A stretch of 64,000 nucleotides of DNA from Scytonematopsis contorta HA4267-MV1 (GCA_019359035.1 JAHHIC010000066.1:248001-312000); one strand, 5' to 3'. Counted from the stretch's first letter, positions 24,898 to 34,561 are shown. Made by a program: numbers and translations. Notes: generated from the letters alone by a model not told the origin.

Positions 24898-27228
24898 CTA
24901 AATAAAGCGACCCGAAGAATTCTTACGACGAATACCAATCACCGTAGGACGAGGTACACCTGTGGCTTGACCCTTACCACCATCAGCTACGGGCATATTG
25001 CTAGGCCAGCTACTTCCACGAGGTACGCTGCGTGCTTGGTTAAAGACAGTACCACCCAAATCCAGCATTTCAATATTGCGTCTTAAAATAGTACCGTCGT
25101 TAATTGGACAATCTTCACCAGGGTGCTGTACAGCAATAATCAGCGTGTCTCCAACAAAAGTGGGGCCTGTCATTTCCGAGCGCACTGGCCCTTGAGCGAA
25201 GGGTGTTACTCTTCCAGCGTTTGGACCTGTAGTGGGAATAAAAAATAACCAGTTATTACCGAAGACACCAGTAAAGCTGGAAACATTCCCCCTGGCAGAG
25301 TGACTGATAGTACTTTGTGTTCCGTTTACGCCAGTTGCAAAACCGTTGTGAGTACCAGTAGACATATCGGTAACACCCCAAACGTTTGCTTGGGAATCGA
25401 ATGCTAAGTTATCAACGTTAGCAAACCCTGCACCACCAACAGAACCGGCTTCACCACCTTGTGCTAATTTTTGCCAACGGAAGGTTAGACCTGCACCATC
25501 GACGCTATCTTCAATTATTTTGTAGAGTCCACCTGATTGCTGAGTTGCATTAGGAGCAGTAGTTAATTTTGCTACTTGGAAGATACGGGAATCTGGGTAT
25601 CCGTCACCGCCAGGAGCACCGTCAGTGTAGGCAATAAATACTTCTTTGGTACGGGGGTGAACTTCGAGGTCTTCTGGACGTGCTGTGGGAGTTCCACCAA
25701 CTAAGTTACCAGCAAGGAATGCGTCGCACAAAATTGCCCCTTGGCTAGGATAGAAATCGGATAGGCGTTTGTTCTGAAAACCTGCTAATGCAGTTGCTTC
25801 ATTAGTGCGATCGCATCTGAAGGAACCACCGTCGGTTGTTTGTCCTGAGATAACCCGACTTGGAAGTGGTAAGCGACCGTTTTGTTGTGCAGAACCTAAA
25901 GCCGCAAATTCAACAGAAGAAAGTACAGAAGGTGCAATCGGATTAGTAGGAGTGTTCAAAACTAAAGGAATCCATTGACCTGTTCCATCAGGATTGAAAC
26001 GAGCAACATAAAGAATACCGCTTTCAAACAAAGTGCTGTTGCTCTTATCAGTAGGTGAAGCGACTACTCCGTTACTCACAAACTTCCAAGTATGTCCACC
26101 ACGTCGGTCGTCACCCATGTAAGCAACTAATTTACGACCAGCTTCCACCCGCATGGTAATGTTTTCATGGCGGTAACGACCTAACCAGGTATGCTTACGT
26201 GGACGCCAATTGGGGTCTGCGAGGTCAACTTCTACCATCCAACCGTATTTTTCCCCAACTAAACCAAAAGTCAAACCACCAGGAAAGTTGAGGTAACCAG
26301 TCTGAGTACCGTTGGGTCTGACAGCTTCTTGTACAGTTTCTTGGAAGTTTTCTTCAGCAGAAAGGATAGTTCCCCAAGGAGTTGTACCACCGGAACAGTT
26401 ATAAGCAGTACCAATAATTTTGTTACCAAGTCCATCGGAACTGAGGCTAAAAACTTCAGTTGCTGCTGGTCCAGTACCAATTAAATAGTTTTGGTCACCT
26501 TGTTGGTAACTAAGAGTACCCCATGAGGTTACAGTTCGATAGCTATCAGTACGCTGACTATTAATTCCTAAGCCAGATAAACCATGAATACGTCGGTTTC
26601 TAGGGTCGCGGACAACGCTGTAACGACGCTTAGCATTACGGCTAGAAATACGAACTATAGAGCCACCCATGTTGTATAGAAACTCACCAATCACTTCAGT
26701 ATTGACTGTGGAAGGTAAAGCTCTACCAATTACGGGTTCAAAAGTTGTAGGAAAAGCAGCTAAATCAGTTGAATCAGCAAGCGTATTAGTCATTGGGAAA
26801 GAAACATACTCGTGATTCACCCAAAGAAAACCATCGTCTTGGTTAGCTGCGATGGGAACAAAGCCTGTATAGTCGCAGTTGTAGCCTACATAATCTTGTG
26901 TACTAGGGAAAACACGGTCACCCCAAGCAAGAATTGTGTAACGTTCGTACTCTGGAGGGACTACAACATCATCAACAACGTTGTAGCTAGCCATTTTTAC
27001 GTCTGGTGAACTGGGGACTACTGTTCCTGTACTAATTCCTGTGGGTAAAAAACTATTTTGTTGTTGGTAAACTGCTAAAGGGTGGGGTAAACGAACAGGA
27101 GTAAAACTTAAAGGTACGGTTTGCGCTTCAGCAAAATCACCAAAACCACCTAAGATTTGGTCTACTACAATTGCTCCAGCACTACCAGCAAAAAATAGCA
27201 GAAGTTGTCTACGACTCAACTTAGACAT
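24898..27228 (-). CDS. phoX: PhoX-family alkaline phosphatase (DUF839)
   Basis: 776 residues. The N-terminus MSKLSRRQLLLFFAGSAGA is a twin-arginine signal. The body shows PhoX features: YNCDYTGFVPIA, DDGFLWVNHEYVSFPM, CSGGTTPWGTILSAEENFQE, GRYRHENITMRVEAGRKLVAYMGDDRRGGHTWKFVS, and a late PEDLEVHPRTKEVFIAYTDG segment. PhoX enzymes use Ca2+ and Fe3+ and are exported folded, unlike PhoA. With the phoA gene in the same block the cell has two kinds of phosphate scavenging enzyme. A 673-base divergent intergenic region lies upstream, shared with the secretion-like cluster. Confidence 0.92.
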   Translation of the reverse strand: MSKLSRRQLLLFFAGSAGAIVVDQILGGFGDFAEAQTVPLSFTPVRLPHPLAVYQQQNSFLPTGISTGTVVPSSPDVKMASYNVVDDVVVPPEYERYTILAWGDRVFPSTQDYVGYNCDYTGFVPIAANQDDGFLWVNHEYVSFPMTNTLADSTDLAAFPTTFEPVIGRALPSTVNTEVIGEFLYNMGGSIVRISSRNAKRRYSVVRDPRNRRIHGLSGLGINSQRTDSYRTVTSWGTLSYQQGDQNYLIGTGPAATEVFSLSSDGLGNKIIGTAYNCSGGTTPWGTILSAEENFQETVQEAVRPNGTQTGYLNFPGGLTFGLVGEKYGWMVEVDLADPNWRPRKHTWLGRYRHENITMRVEAGRKLVAYMGDDRRGGHTWKFVSNGVVASPTDKSNSTLFESGILYVARFNPDGTGQWIPLVLNTPTNPIAPSVLSSVEFAALGSAQQNGRLPLPSRVISGQTTDGGSFRCDRTNEATALAGFQNKRLSDFYPSQGAILCDAFLAGNLVGGTPTARPEDLEVHPRTKEVFIAYTDGAPGGDGYPDSRIFQVAKLTTAPNATQQSGGLYKIIEDSVDGAGLTFRWQKLAQGGEAGSVGGAGFANVDNLAFDSQANVWGVTDMSTGTHNGFATGVNGTQSTISHSARGNVSSFTGVFGNNWLFFIPTTGPNAGRVTPFAQGPVRSEMTGPTFVGDTLIIAVQHPGEDCPINDGTILRRNIEMLDLGGTVFNQARSVPRGSSWPSNMPVADGGKGQATGVPRPTVIGIRRKNSSGRFI

Positions 27229-27582
27229 TAAATTCTCCTCAGAAAGTGATTTTGTAAGCGAGTAAGTTTCCAGACGAAGGAAGAGGGAAGAAGCTTTTAC
27301 TGCTGTTTGCTTGCTTTCCCTAACTTAATATTGGGGTAATTAAATTACTAATCCTGCTGAGTTGCACCCTCTATAACAATTAATGATTTAAGGCTATAAA
27401 GTTTATAAATCCCTCATCTCAAAATGTATAGATAAGAATTTAAGTAAAGATTATATTCCGGTTAACTTAAGTTTTAATAAAATAAACCATACTTAGGACA
27501 TATATCACGTCATTTTTATCCAAATAAAATTTTTTTGTTGGAAACGCAAGTTTTGTCACTGCTTTTGTAAAATGCACTGATG

Positions 27583-27628
27583 TTAAAAACTATTTTTTTT
27601 ATACAGTATGATAATGGCAATCATTCGC
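27583..27628 (+). promoter_or_regulatory. Candidate promoter with overlapping Fur box in front of the T4SS-like cluster
   Basis: TTAAAA (27583) and TATGAT (27607) are spaced by 18 bases. GATAATGGCAATCATTCGC (27610-27628) matches 15 of 19 bases of the Fur consensus and overlaps the -10 element. A 7-bp inverted repeat (TAGAGTA/TACTCTA) follows at 27651-27679. The promoter points towards the gene at 27902; phoX starts 355 bases away on the other side. The rest of the 27229-27901 gap shows nothing I recognise. Confidence 0.4.
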
Positions 27629-27901
27629 GCTAAGCGATAAACCCTTGGATTAGAGTAGATAAATGAATGTGTTACTCTAAACAATGCTTAATTATTTATA
27701 GGATGTATAATTTACTGTATAGCATCTTACCTATGATTGTATTATAAATCACATTTACCAAGTGCTAATGGAGTAAAAGTATTATCAGGGCTTGACGAGA
27801 AACAGCTTTTGTCGTCTAATCAAGCAAAAGATTGAATATAAGTATTTATTAACAAATCCCAGAGAAAACACCAAGCGACTGTAAAAATTATTAACTGGAC
27901 A

Positions 27902-28477
27902 ATGGATATAATGCTGAGCAGTAAATTGAGAGAAAAATCTGCAGATTATAAATTGACAGTAGAATATTCTCGCACAGCTTTGGTGAGATTTATTCCTCTT
28001 TTAATTGCGTGCGGAATTTTTTTGAGTGTTATCACTGTCAAAAGTCCAACACTTTTATTTTGCCTGTTGTTGGGGATTTTATCTAGCGTCACCATCCAGC
28101 AAGTTGGAAAGCAGATGGGTTTATCCGCTAGCACAGTAATGAGCGTGCAAGTTACGGTGATAGCTGGAATATTAAGTTTATTTTGGTTAGATTATTTTGC
28201 TCACCCAGCAGCAGCACAATTTTTTGGGAAAGCAGAGAACTTTTTCAAAAATACTTTAACTCAGGGTTCTCAAGGGGATAATGCTAGTGCTGCAGTTGGT
28301 TTAGTGTTTAACGTTTTGCGGGCACTTTATTTACTTTATGTCGCAGTCGCACTAATTGGAGTAATTAACGCAGTTCGTCAAGATGAAGATTGGCAAGTTG
28401 TAGCCAGAACTCCGTTGCTAGTTGTTATCGCTGTGACTATTGCTGATGTATTAACATCCTTTATCATCGGCTCATAA
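27902..28477 (+). CDS. VirB2/TrbC-like pilin candidate (membrane protein)
   Basis: 191 residues. Two N-terminal membrane segments are followed by a signal-peptidase-like site (FAHPAAAQFF, about residue 103). Then comes a short helix and two membrane segments separated by a small charged loop (NAVRQDEDWQ). The final part has the size and hairpin layout of VirB2/TrbC major pilins, though the N-terminal extension is unusual. Position directly before a VirB3-like and a VirB4 gene supports the call. Assignment is by topology and context only. Confidence 0.45.
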   Translation: MDIMLSSKLREKSADYKLTVEYSRTALVRFIPLLIACGIFLSVITVKSPTLLFCLLLGILSSVTIQQVGKQMGLSASTVMSVQVTVIAGILSLFWLDYFAHPAAAQFFGKAENFFKNTLTQGSQGDNASAAVGLVFNVLRALYLLYVAVALIGVINAVRQDEDWQVVARTPLLVVIAVTIADVLTSFIIGS

Positions 28478-28480
28478 GCA

Positions 28481-28519
28481 ATTCCCCACTCCCAATTCCC
28501 CACTCCCCACTCCCCCCTC
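28481..28519. repeat. (CCCCACT)n heptanucleotide repeat
   Basis: About five copies fill the 43-base gap between the pilin-like and VirB3-like genes. Confidence 0.8.
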
Positions 28520-28520
28520 C

Positions 28521-28898
28521 ATGACTTCAGAACGCGATAAAGAATTTCGTCCAGTTAATCAAATTCTTGGTACTCAGCCTTCTCTCGGTCCGATTCCTGC
28601 TGACCAAATTTTTCCTTGGATGATAATAGGATTGCTTTCCTACTTTATCATTCATGGTTTTTTGGGAAGTTTATTTAGTAGTGGCTGGGATAAATGGTTG
28701 TGGACAGTGCTTATTGCTGGATGGGGAATGGCAACTTGGTGGATACTAACAGGAGGAAGAAGTTGGCGGTTTTTGAGCAAATTTATCGGTGTTCCCACTT
28801 GGACGCGAGGTGTTGCTCGTTATCAAAGTTTTCTAGGATTTTATCATGAAACCAAAAATCGGAAAACAAAGCGTAGGCGTTCCAGGACAACAAAGTAG
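28521..28898 (+). CDS. VirB3-like small membrane protein
   Basis: 125 residues with two adjacent membrane segments (IFPWMIIGLLSYFIIHGFL and WLWTVLIAGWGMATWWIL) and a basic C-terminal tail. Size, topology and position between a pilin-like gene and a VirB4 ATPase gene match VirB3/TraA-type proteins, which anchor VirB4 to the inner membrane. The 3' end overlaps the ATPase gene by 53 bases. No sequence motif is diagnostic. Confidence 0.45.
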   Translation: MTSERDKEFRPVNQILGTQPSLGPIPADQIFPWMIIGLLSYFIIHGFLGSLFSSGWDKWLWTVLIAGWGMATWWILTGGRSWRFLSKFIGVPTWTRGVARYQSFLGFYHETKNRKTKRRRSRTTK

Positions 28899-31593
28899 GT
28901 TAACACCTTTTGAAGATGCTTTAAATTTAGCTACTATGTTGCGTGTCAACTTAAATAGTAGAGATATTGGCGCATATATTTTAACTAAAGGTAATCAAAA
29001 AGACAAATTTTGTTTTGTCTTTGGTTTTGATTGTAAAGGAATTCATAGTACTCTCAGCCAAGAACAAATTAACACTATATGTCAGCAAATTGAAGCGGGT
29101 TTAAAAGAAATTCCTGGTGAAGAAAGAATTACTTTTCATTTGGGGTCTTTTTCTACCGATAAATTACGACAAGAAGAACTTGCTCATTTGGTTCAAGGTT
29201 CGACATCTCCAGAAATACAATATTTATTGACATCAGAACGTGCAAGAGTTCAACAATTAACACGTTCGGGTGTGAGAAAACCTAAATTTTTGCGGGTGTA
29301 TGTCACATATACAGTGGAACCTGATGCTGCTGCCGCAAATGATTGGGTTGAGAAATTTTTAGGTAGGGCTGAGTCTTGGTGGTCACAATTTAAAGGTGAA
29401 GCTGCTGAAAGAGAAAATCAGCGAATTGAAAGTATTATTACCAATGCTTATAAGGAAGGTTTTTGTCGTTGGGAGCAGCTTTTATCTAATAAAATGGGTT
29501 TAGATGTAAGAGCGTTAACTGTGGTGGAATTGTGGCAAGATGTTTGGAAAAGATTTAATTCTACAGAAGCGATAAGTATTCCTCAACTATTGCATTTAGA
29601 TGAAAATGGATTAAAAGAGCAAATTTATTCCGATTTACATAGTAGTAAATTATTGTTAGAAAATATTCATAGCAGTACTTTGTTGATTGATTCTAGTGTA
29701 CCTGTTGCTGACCGGAGATGGGTACATCTGAAAAATCAGTATGTTGGGGTAATGACTTTTTTAGAAAAGCCTGGAGGATGGGCTAATAAAACTTCTCAGT
29801 TACGTTATTTGTGGGAGTTAATTGCTAGGGATGCAATTGTAGATACGGAAATTTTTTGTGAATTAACACCTGCAAATCCGATGTTGGTGAAGACAACTTT
29901 GCAGCGGGTACTCAAGCAGTCGAATATGACTGCAAAATTAGCTGAAGAAAAAAGTAATACTATTGATGTTGGGGCACAAATTAAGTTAAGAAAATCGGTA
30001 GCTGCACAAGAACAATTATATGAAGGTGCTTTACCTATTTATACGGGAATGGCAATTTTAGTTCATCGTCCCACTACCGAAAAGTTAGACGAAGCTTGTA
30101 GATATATTGAAAATTGTTTCCAGCGTCCAGCAAGGGTAATTAGAGAAACCGAATATGCTTGGAAGCTTTGGTTACAAACTTTGCCTATTGTTTGGGAAAA
30201 TTTATTAGCGAAACCTTTTAATCGTCGGCAACTTTATTTGACTACGGAAGTTTGGGGATTAATGCCTTTGGTGACGACGAAAGCGGGTGATACTAAAGGT
30301 TTTGAATTAGTTGCTGATGAGGGTGGGTCTCCTGTAAGTTTGGATTTGTTTAATCAGCATAAAAATTTAGCTTTGTTTGCGACTACTCGTGCTGGTAAAT
30401 CGGTATTAGTTTCGGGGATTTTGACTCAAGCTTTAGCACGGGGGATTCCTGTTGTTGCTTTGGATTTTCCTAAACCTGATGGAACTTCTACTTTTACTGA
30501 TTATACGGAGTTCATGGAGGGTCAAGGGGCTTATTTTGATATTTCTAAAGAGTCGAATAATTTATTTGAACAGCCAGATTTACGTTTGTTGAGTGAGGAA
30601 GAAAGACGGGAGCGTTTTCAGGATTATACTGCGTTTCTGGAATCGGCTTTGATGACGATGGTTTTGGGTTCTTCCAATGAAAATCAACTGCTTTTGCAGA
30701 CTGTACGCTCGATTATTAATTTGGCTTTGGGTGCGTTTTTTGCTGATGAGGGTATTAAACAAAGATATGAAGTAGCTATGCGTGAGGGTTTTGGTACGGA
30801 AGCTTGGGAGAAGACTCCGACTTTGAGGGATTTTCTCAGTTTTTGTACGAGAGAGCATTTGAGTTTGCAAACTGTGGGGGGAAGGGTTGATGAAGCTTTG
30901 GAGGTGATAGATTTACGTTTGCGTTTTTGGTTACAAAGTCGGGTAGGACAAGCTGTTTCTGCTCCTTCTAGTTTCCCGACTAACGCACAGTTATTGGTTT
31001 TTGCTCTGAGGAATTTATCTGATAGTGAGGATGCTGCGCTTCTTTCTTTGAGTGCTTATTCTGCTGCTTTACGACGTGCTTTGAGTAGTCCTGCTTCGAT
31101 ATTTTTTATTGATGAGGCTCCTATTTTGTTTGAGTTTGACCAAATTTCTGATTTGGTTGGGAGGCTTTGTGCTAATGGTGCTAAGGCTGGGGTTAGGGTT
31201 ATTTTGTCGGCTCAAGACCCGGATACTATTGCTAAGTCTAAGGCTGCTTCTAAGATTTTGCAAAATTTGACTACTCGTTTGATTGGTCGGATTCAACCTG
31301 TTGCTATTGATAGTTTTGTCAATATTTTAAAGTACCCTCGTGAGGTTATTGGCCGCAATGCTTCGGAGAGCTTTTTTCCTAAGAAGGAGGATATTTATAG
31401 TCAGTGGTTGTTGGATGATAATGGGGTTTATACTTTTTGTCGGTATTATCCGGGGTATGAGCAGTTAGCTGTGGTTGCTAATAATCCTTCGGAACAGAGT
31501 GCTCGTAATGAGGCTATGGAGGAGTTTGGGGATAAGTTTGAGGCTATTTCTCGGTTTGCACGGAAGTTAATTGCTTCGTTACGAGGGGGGTAG
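28846..31593 (+). CDS. VirB4/TraC-like conjugative ATPase
   Basis: 915 residues. The N-terminal half resembles the CagE/TrbE/VirB accessory domain. The C-terminal RecA-like domain has Walker A TTRAGKSV (about 513-520) and Walker B SIFFIDEAP (about 750-758), followed by GVRVILSAQDPDTI, typical of the VirB4/HerA superfamily (adjacent Asp-Glu, then a sensor Gln-Asp). VirB4 powers assembly of type IV secretion pili. The start at 28846 overlaps the VirB3-like gene by 53 bases; the next Met (28936) would remove a conserved-looking N-terminal helix. This gene anchors the identification of the cluster. Confidence 0.85.
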   Translation: MKPKIGKQSVGVPGQQSRLTPFEDALNLATMLRVNLNSRDIGAYILTKGNQKDKFCFVFGFDCKGIHSTLSQEQINTICQQIEAGLKEIPGEERITFHLGSFSTDKLRQEELAHLVQGSTSPEIQYLLTSERARVQQLTRSGVRKPKFLRVYVTYTVEPDAAAANDWVEKFLGRAESWWSQFKGEAAERENQRIESIITNAYKEGFCRWEQLLSNKMGLDVRALTVVELWQDVWKRFNSTEAISIPQLLHLDENGLKEQIYSDLHSSKLLLENIHSSTLLIDSSVPVADRRWVHLKNQYVGVMTFLEKPGGWANKTSQLRYLWELIARDAIVDTEIFCELTPANPMLVKTTLQRVLKQSNMTAKLAEEKSNTIDVGAQIKLRKSVAAQEQLYEGALPIYTGMAILVHRPTTEKLDEACRYIENCFQRPARVIRETEYAWKLWLQTLPIVWENLLAKPFNRRQLYLTTEVWGLMPLVTTKAGDTKGFELVADEGGSPVSLDLFNQHKNLALFATTRAGKSVLVSGILTQALARGIPVVALDFPKPDGTSTFTDYTEFMEGQGAYFDISKESNNLFEQPDLRLLSEEERRERFQDYTAFLESALMTMVLGSSNENQLLLQTVRSIINLALGAFFADEGIKQRYEVAMREGFGTEAWEKTPTLRDFLSFCTREHLSLQTVGGRVDEALEVIDLRLRFWLQSRVGQAVSAPSSFPTNAQLLVFALRNLSDSEDAALLSLSAYSAALRRALSSPASIFFIDEAPILFEFDQISDLVGRLCANGAKAGVRVILSAQDPDTIAKSKAASKILQNLTTRLIGRIQPVAIDSFVNILKYPREVIGRNASESFFPKKEDIYSQWLLDDNGVYTFCRYYPGYEQLAVVANNPSEQSARNEAMEEFGDKFEAISRFARKLIASLRGG

Positions 31594-31599
31594 TTCAAA

Positions 31600-31630
31600 C
31601 GAACCGCCAAGATGCCAAGAAAGCCAAGGG
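31600..31630. repeat. Dispersed CGAACCGCCAAGA-type repeat, copy 1
   Basis: CGAACCGCCAAGATGCCAAG and the following GAAAGCCAAGG match the sequence at 49068-49099. It lies just after the ATPase gene and supplies a misleading in-frame ATG (31612) for the next gene. Confidence 0.7.
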
Positions 31631-31659
31631 AAGAAGGAAGAAGGAGGGAGTTGATTGTT

Positions 31660-32505
31660 ATGTTTGGTTATAAGTTGGGTGGTTATAAGAGGGTTGTTTT
31701 GTTTGCTGGTTTTTTGACTATGGTGGGTGTTTTTCCTGCTATGGCTAATTTGGGTGATGTTTGGACGAATTTTCAATTTTATGGGAATGATTTACAGAAT
31801 TATTTGAAAAATAATGCTTCTGATACTCTGAAGCCTTTGGAGTCTCAGACGCAAACTGCTGTTAATAATTCTATTGGTGCTGCTAAGGTTCCTAATCCTA
31901 ATAATGTTGGGAGTACTATTAAGCAGCAGGTGACTCAATATTCTCTTGGTGATAAGTTTGAGAATAATTCTGCTGTTCGTAGCATGATGGTCAGAAATGA
32001 AATTGAGCGTCAGATTACTCGTGGTTCTGTTGATGGTGTTTTTGGTCGGGATGGACAAAATAGGTTAAGGGATAAGTTACAAAATACTCAAAAGGCTGTT
32101 TTTGATATTAATGTAATCGCTAGGAATGCTGCTACTCAGAAGGAAATTCAGCAACGAAAAATCACTATGGCAAATCCAATATCACAATTAACTGGTGGAG
32201 TACCTTTAGATGCTGGTGTTTTTAGTTCTTTTATGAATAATCAATCGCAACTTATACAACTGAGTTGGGAAGGTTTGGCTGATTTGGAGTTACAAAATAT
32301 TAATATTCAAAGGGAGCAATCGAAAATTATGGGAGAAACTCTGGGGAATACGACCCAGATTCATGAAAGTTTGCAATATTCAAATTTAAATTTAGCTAAT
32401 ATTTCCCAACAAATGGATGAAATAAATCGAGCTAAAAGAGTAGATACGTCAGCAGAAGTTTCACGACTTTTACGAGTAACTTCTCAAACCGAATTAATTA
32501 AGTAA
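31660..32505 (+). CDS. VirB5/TrbJ-like exported helical protein
   Basis: About 281 residues from ATG 31660, chosen because AAGGAGG lies upstream and because the open frame before it lies inside a dispersed repeat. A signal peptide (ending PAMANLGD) is followed by a largely helical, Gln/Asn-rich soluble region with conserved-looking LTGGVPLDAGVFSSFMNNQSQLIQLSWEGLADLELQNINIQREQSKIMGE. Location between VirB4 and a VirB6/TrbL-like gene is where VirB5 or TrbJ sits in other T4SS operons. Sequence support alone is weak. Confidence 0.5.
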   Translation: MFGYKLGGYKRVVLFAGFLTMVGVFPAMANLGDVWTNFQFYGNDLQNYLKNNASDTLKPLESQTQTAVNNSIGAAKVPNPNNVGSTIKQQVTQYSLGDKFENNSAVRSMMVRNEIERQITRGSVDGVFGRDGQNRLRDKLQNTQKAVFDINVIARNAATQKEIQQRKITMANPISQLTGGVPLDAGVFSSFMNNQSQLIQLSWEGLADLELQNINIQREQSKIMGETLGNTTQIHESLQYSNLNLANISQQMDEINRAKRVDTSAEVSRLLRVTSQTELIK

Positions 32506-32512
32506 TCACTTT

Positions 32513-32545
32513 GAATTTTGAATTTTGAATTTTGAATTTTGAATT
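32513..32545. repeat. (TTTTGAA)n heptanucleotide repeat
   Basis: Four to five copies between the VirB5-like and VirB6-like genes, the same unit as at 12979. Confidence 0.85.
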
Positions 32546-32575
32546 ATTTTGCGTCTTTGCGTCAGGTTTAAAAAT

Positions 32576-33622
32576 ATGAACCTTGAAATCAACTACCTAG
32601 CCCAAATTGATGTAACCAACATCCTGAATAACGGCACAACTACAGCAAAAAATATTGCTGAAGGTTGGGATAAACAGTGGATAGATTTATTACAAAATAA
32701 TACTGATAATAATATATATGGTGTGCTGACGAAATTGGGTATATTTTTTGCTGTTGGCACTTTACTTGTTTTTATGACTCAATGGTTAAGAGATTTAATA
32801 GATAATGAATATACTCGTCCTTTATCTGGTTTAATTTGGCCTTTTATTGTCGTATTACTTTTAGCTAATCCTGGTAATGGTACTTTACTTTCTAATCTGA
32901 CTTTGAGTTTACGCAATTTTATTAATACTATTAATCAACAAATTATCACAACAGCCGATGTGGATAAGACTTATCAGCAGGCTTTGAATATGAGTGTTGC
33001 GGAGGAAATTGCTGGTGCTGTTTTGCGTCCTTGTCAGGCTTTAACTGGTGAGCAGCAAACTCAATGTTTATTGAAAGCTAAGGAGAAAGTTGACCCTATT
33101 TGGCAAGAATATCGCAGTTTATATGGAGCGCAATCTTGGATAAGCCGTTTGGAAAATAAGTTAAATAATATTGTGGTTGCTAGTGGAAATGTGTCGGAGT
33201 TGGAATTTAATTATCTTCTTGGTTCGACTGTGCAAACTAGTATTAAGAATATTTTACTTTCTTTGCAAAATGCTTTCCAAAATTTAATTGAAGTAACTAT
33301 GTTGCTGATTGCTGCTTTAGCACCTTTAGCTGTGGGTGGTTCTTTGTTACCTGTTGCGGGTAAGCCGATTTTTGCATGGTTGACGGGATTTTTGGCTGTG
33401 GGGATTGCCAAAATTTCTTTTAACATTGCAGCAATTTTTACAGCTGCTGTTATTGTTAATGGTTCAGGACAAAATGTTGATGCTGACCCAGATTTGTTAT
33501 GGTTCCTGATTTTTCTAGGAATTTTGGCTCCGATTATGTCTCTAATTTTATCTGCTCTTGGTGGACTTGCGGTATTTAATGCTATCAGCAATACTGCTGT
33601 GTGGGTGAGGAAGCAGGTGTGA
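32576..33622 (+). CDS. VirB6/TrbL-like polytopic membrane protein
   Basis: 348 residues from ATG 32576. The N-terminus is soluble, followed by a membrane segment (LTKLGIFFAVGTLLVFMTQWL), another around GLIWPFIVVLLLANPG, a central loop with two Cys, and a C-terminal cluster of three to four segments (VTMLLIAALAPLAVGGSLLP, WLTGFLAVGIAKISFNIAAIFTAAVIV, ILAPIMSLILSALGGLAVFNAI). The C-terminal pattern of small-residue-rich helices resembles TrbL/VirB6, the inner-membrane core of type IV secretion systems. A nine-codon extension upstream is possible but starts in repeat sequence. Confidence 0.6.
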   Translation: MNLEINYLAQIDVTNILNNGTTTAKNIAEGWDKQWIDLLQNNTDNNIYGVLTKLGIFFAVGTLLVFMTQWLRDLIDNEYTRPLSGLIWPFIVVLLLANPGNGTLLSNLTLSLRNFINTINQQIITTADVDKTYQQALNMSVAEEIAGAVLRPCQALTGEQQTQCLLKAKEKVDPIWQEYRSLYGAQSWISRLENKLNNIVVASGNVSELEFNYLLGSTVQTSIKNILLSLQNAFQNLIEVTMLLIAALAPLAVGGSLLPVAGKPIFAWLTGFLAVGIAKISFNIAAIFTAAVIVNGSGQNVDADPDLLWFLIFLGILAPIMSLILSALGGLAVFNAISNTAVWVRKQV

Positions 33623-33683
33623 TGGGGGAGGGGAGTGGGGAGTGGGGAGTTGGGAGTGGGGAGTGGGGAATTGGGAGTTGGTG
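33623..33683. repeat. (GGGGAGT)n heptanucleotide repeat
   Basis: About eight imperfect copies between the VirB6-like and first VirB8-like genes. Confidence 0.8.
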
Positions 33684-33699
33684 TTAGGAGGATGGAAGG

Positions 33700-34548
33700 A
33701 TGACCCGGTTATTAGAAGAGAAGAAAAAATCTACTTGGAATCTACTTGCGATTTTTGCGATCGCGACTTTTGGTTTGCATGTGCTAACGTTATTCTTCTT
33801 GATTTTCCAGGGGTTTGCGATTCGTCAGGTTAGCACGAGGAAACCTCCGACGTTTGTGCAGCGAACAAATGTACGGGAGGCAGATGGTTCTGAGAGGTTG
33901 GAACGAGAACCGGAGGAAATTCGGCAGTTTGTGGCAAAAACAATGGGTGCCATATTTGATTGGTCGGGAACTCTTCCACCCCAAACTGTGGAGCAAGCAA
34001 CTAACCCTCAAGCTGATTCGGGAATATCTATCAAAACTCCACAAGGTTTAGTTAGAAAGGTTCCGACTGCTAGCTGGGTCGGTAGTTTTGCACTTGCGGA
34101 AGATTTTCGTCAGGGTTTTTTAGCACAAATCGCGGATATTACTCCCCCTGAAGTTTTTTCGGGTAATTCCAATAATTCTAGTCAAGTAATAACTGCGCGT
34201 TTAGTTGTGCAACGGGTTTATCCTCCAGAAAAAATTGCACCGGGGAAATGGAGGGTGGGAATGGTTGCGAGTATTGTGCAAGTCAGACGTAGCGATAACC
34301 GCAAAATATTAACTCCTTTTAATAAAGATTTTTTAGTGCGAGCAGTTGATAATTTTCCTCATCCTGTAGCTAAAGAAATTACGGATTTACAAAAAGCTGT
34401 TTATAGTGTTCGTTCTCAAAAGATGGAAATTTATGAAATCCACGATTTGTGTTTAACTGATGGCTATGATACTAAATCTGGAAATAACTCTGTAAATAAA
34501 TTAAATCGCTGTCGAGGTAATTTAAATACTGGCTCATTTGTAAGATAG
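33700..34548 (+). CDS. VirB8/TraE-like bitopic protein, paralogue 1
   Basis: 282 residues. A short cytosolic N-terminus is followed by one membrane segment (LLAIFAIATFGLHVLTLFFLIFQG) and a soluble periplasmic domain. Shared with the next gene: 'R.PE.IR.FV..T...+F.WS...PP.TV', 'F...F...I..I.P', and 'PE.IAPGKW.V......V....N...+PFNK'. This layout fits VirB8/TraE, the assembly factor of T4SS. A central insertion and a Cys-containing C-terminal tail are absent from paralogue 2. Assigned by topology, length and position; similarity to known VirB8 was not tested. Confidence 0.5.
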   Translation: MTRLLEEKKKSTWNLLAIFAIATFGLHVLTLFFLIFQGFAIRQVSTRKPPTFVQRTNVREADGSERLEREPEEIRQFVAKTMGAIFDWSGTLPPQTVEQATNPQADSGISIKTPQGLVRKVPTASWVGSFALAEDFRQGFLAQIADITPPEVFSGNSNNSSQVITARLVVQRVYPPEKIAPGKWRVGMVASIVQVRRSDNRKILTPFNKDFLVRAVDNFPHPVAKEITDLQKAVYSVRSQKMEIYEIHDLCLTDGYDTKSGNNSVNKLNRCRGNLNTGSFVR

Positions 34549-34561
34549 TTGGGGATAAAAA

